A DNA stretch of 5,938 nt from Synechococcus sp. HW_metabat.54 (GTDB lineage: Bacteria > Cyanobacteriota > Cyanobacteriia > PCC-6307 > Cyanobiaceae), in contig JAAZVJ010000068.1 in NCBI GenBank assembly GCA_018623675.1, positions 1 through 5,938 on the forward strand. Direction: 5' to 3'. The notes under the pieces were generated by a model, which saw only the letters and a program-made list of their open reading frames with translations, was not told the origin of the DNA and did not search any database. Positions within the stretch are counted from its first letter, which is position 1. Each line of letters begins with the position of its first letter. Positions 5,226 to 5,938 of the stretch are shown one piece after another. The position numbers and the translations under genes were made by a program.

Positions 5226-5938
5226 ATGGCAGGACGGAAGCGTTGGTGGCTGGGCGCCGGGATGGTGGCCGCTCTGGGCGTCGGCTGGCTGTTGAGCGAA
5301 CTGGTGCATGGCCAGACCAGCACTTCACCCAGTCGCATCGAGGTGGATCGACAGGTCCGCGAACTGCTCGATCGTCGCGAAACACAACCCCTCAGCCCAG
5401 AGGGCGAACGACGTCTGCTGGAAAGACTGTTAGCCCTTAGGCGACTCCCCGAGAGCATCGTGCTGGTGGAGGAGCAGGTCGAGGCACAACCCAAAAACTG
5501 GCGATGGCGCCTGCTTCTCAGCCAGCTGGAACTTCGTCATGGCAACACCGAGCAAGCCGAAATCCAGCTCCAGAAGCTCATCCAACTGCAACCCACCAAT
5601 GTGGAGGTCTTGCAGGCGCAGGCACTCCTGAGGCTGCAACAGGCCCGACCCCAGGAGGCGATCGCCACTGTGCAAAAGGCTCTCACCAACGAAAACCTCA
5701 CCAATCGGGTCACCATCGGATTACTTCTGGCGGATCTGCAACGGCAGAGCGGGGCTGGCAACGCAGCCCTCGGCACCTACAAACAACTCGGCGAAGACAA
5801 CCCCAAGGACGCCCGGCCCTTCATGGCCCAGGCGTTATTGATGCAGGAACGGGGCAAACGAGGGGAAGCTCTTCAATTGCTCGCCACGGCGCGTCAGCGC
5901 CAACTCGCCGCGAACGCAGAGACCCAAGCGATCGATGC
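5226..5938 (+). CDS. N-terminally anchored TPR-repeat protein (partial, runs off the right edge)
   Basis: The first 237 codons are open with no stop before the window ends. The N-terminus MAGRKRWW is basic and is followed by one hydrophobic segment (about 7-27), which predicts a cytoplasmic N-terminus and a domain on the far side of the membrane (periplasm or thylakoid lumen). There is no AxA cleavage site, so a membrane anchor is likelier than a cleaved signal. After a charged helical linker (38-75) come degenerate TPR-like helix pairs: about 91-123 (NWRWRLLLSQLELRHGN..AEIQLQKLIQLQP), 125-157 (NVEVLQAQALLRLQQARPQEAI..), 161-193 (VTIGLLLADLQRQSG..ALGTYKQL..NP) and 195-228. TPRs mediate protein contacts, so a scaffold or assembly role is probable; the partner is unknown. 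The ATG at 5226 is preceded by a weak AGG at 5217-5219. The gene is transcribed divergently from the larC cluster. Confidence 0.78.
   Translation, partial: MAGRKRWWLGAGMVAALGVGWLLSELVHGQTSTSPSRIEVDRQVRELLDRRETQPLSPEGERRLLERLLALRRLPESIVLVEEQVEAQPKNWRWRLLLSQLELRHGNTEQAEIQLQKLIQLQPTNVEVLQAQALLRLQQARPQEAIATVQKALTNENLTNRVTIGLLLADLQRQSGAGNAALGTYKQLGEDNPKDARPFMAQALLMQERGKRGEALQLLATARQRQLAANAETQAID
5657..5666. repeat. HIP1 palindrome
   Basis: This is a second exact GGCGATCGCC, inside the TPR gene over the codons for E-A-I-A (residues 144-147). A one-mismatch relative, GCGATCGA, sits at 5928-5935. At roughly 60% GC, two exact decamers in 5.9 kb is far above random expectation (about 0.02), which supports a HIP1-bearing cyanobacterial genome. 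Confidence 0.7.

Noticed and set aside
5132..5440. Open + strand frame across the divergent gap and the start of the TPR gene.
   Set aside because: It is Arg/Gly/Thr-rich and shapeless, ends inside the TPR gene, and competes with a frame showing a membrane anchor and TPR-like helices.

Overview
The window reads as ordinary chromosomal DNA of a cyanobacterium, most likely a GC-rich picocyanobacterium of the Synechococcus/Cyanobium type. The grounds are a FutB-like fused ferric-iron permease, densely packed and overlapping genes, and two exact copies of the cyanobacterial palindrome HIP1 (GGCGATCGCC). The genus is an inference; no rRNA or other taxonomic marker lies in the window. I see no tRNA, rRNA, CRISPR array, insertion sequence, integrase or phage gene.

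Layout. On the + strand, bases 22-1608 encode a two-domain ABC permease for ferric iron, possibly overlapping the last codons of a gene that starts left of the window. A 26-bp convergent gap follows, with a GC-rich hairpin at its edge. Four minus-strand genes then form one tight cluster, transcribed from about 5129 down to 1635: a conserved-looking hypothetical protein with an RGGKG-repeat basic tail; a small membrane-anchored zinc peptidase resembling the FtsH (M41) protease domain without its AAA module; LarC, the nickel insertase of the nickel-pincer cofactor pathway; and a UPF0104/LPG-synthase-type multi-spanning membrane protein. All three junctions overlap by 1-4 bases (TGATG, TGATG, TTGA), so the four are probably one mRNA with coupled translation. 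A 96-bp divergent gap (5130-5225) separates this operon from a + strand gene for an N-terminally anchored TPR protein, which is open at the right edge.

How the genes may work together. The permease would supply iron with a binding protein and an ATPase encoded elsewhere. The larC operon joins a nickel-cofactor enzyme to three proteins with no obvious nickel role; no larA, larB or larE is present here. The operon is the most interesting part of the window. I see no defence system or clearly novel mobile system. Essentially all of the sequence is accounted for by six coding regions, and no gap exceeds 100 bases.
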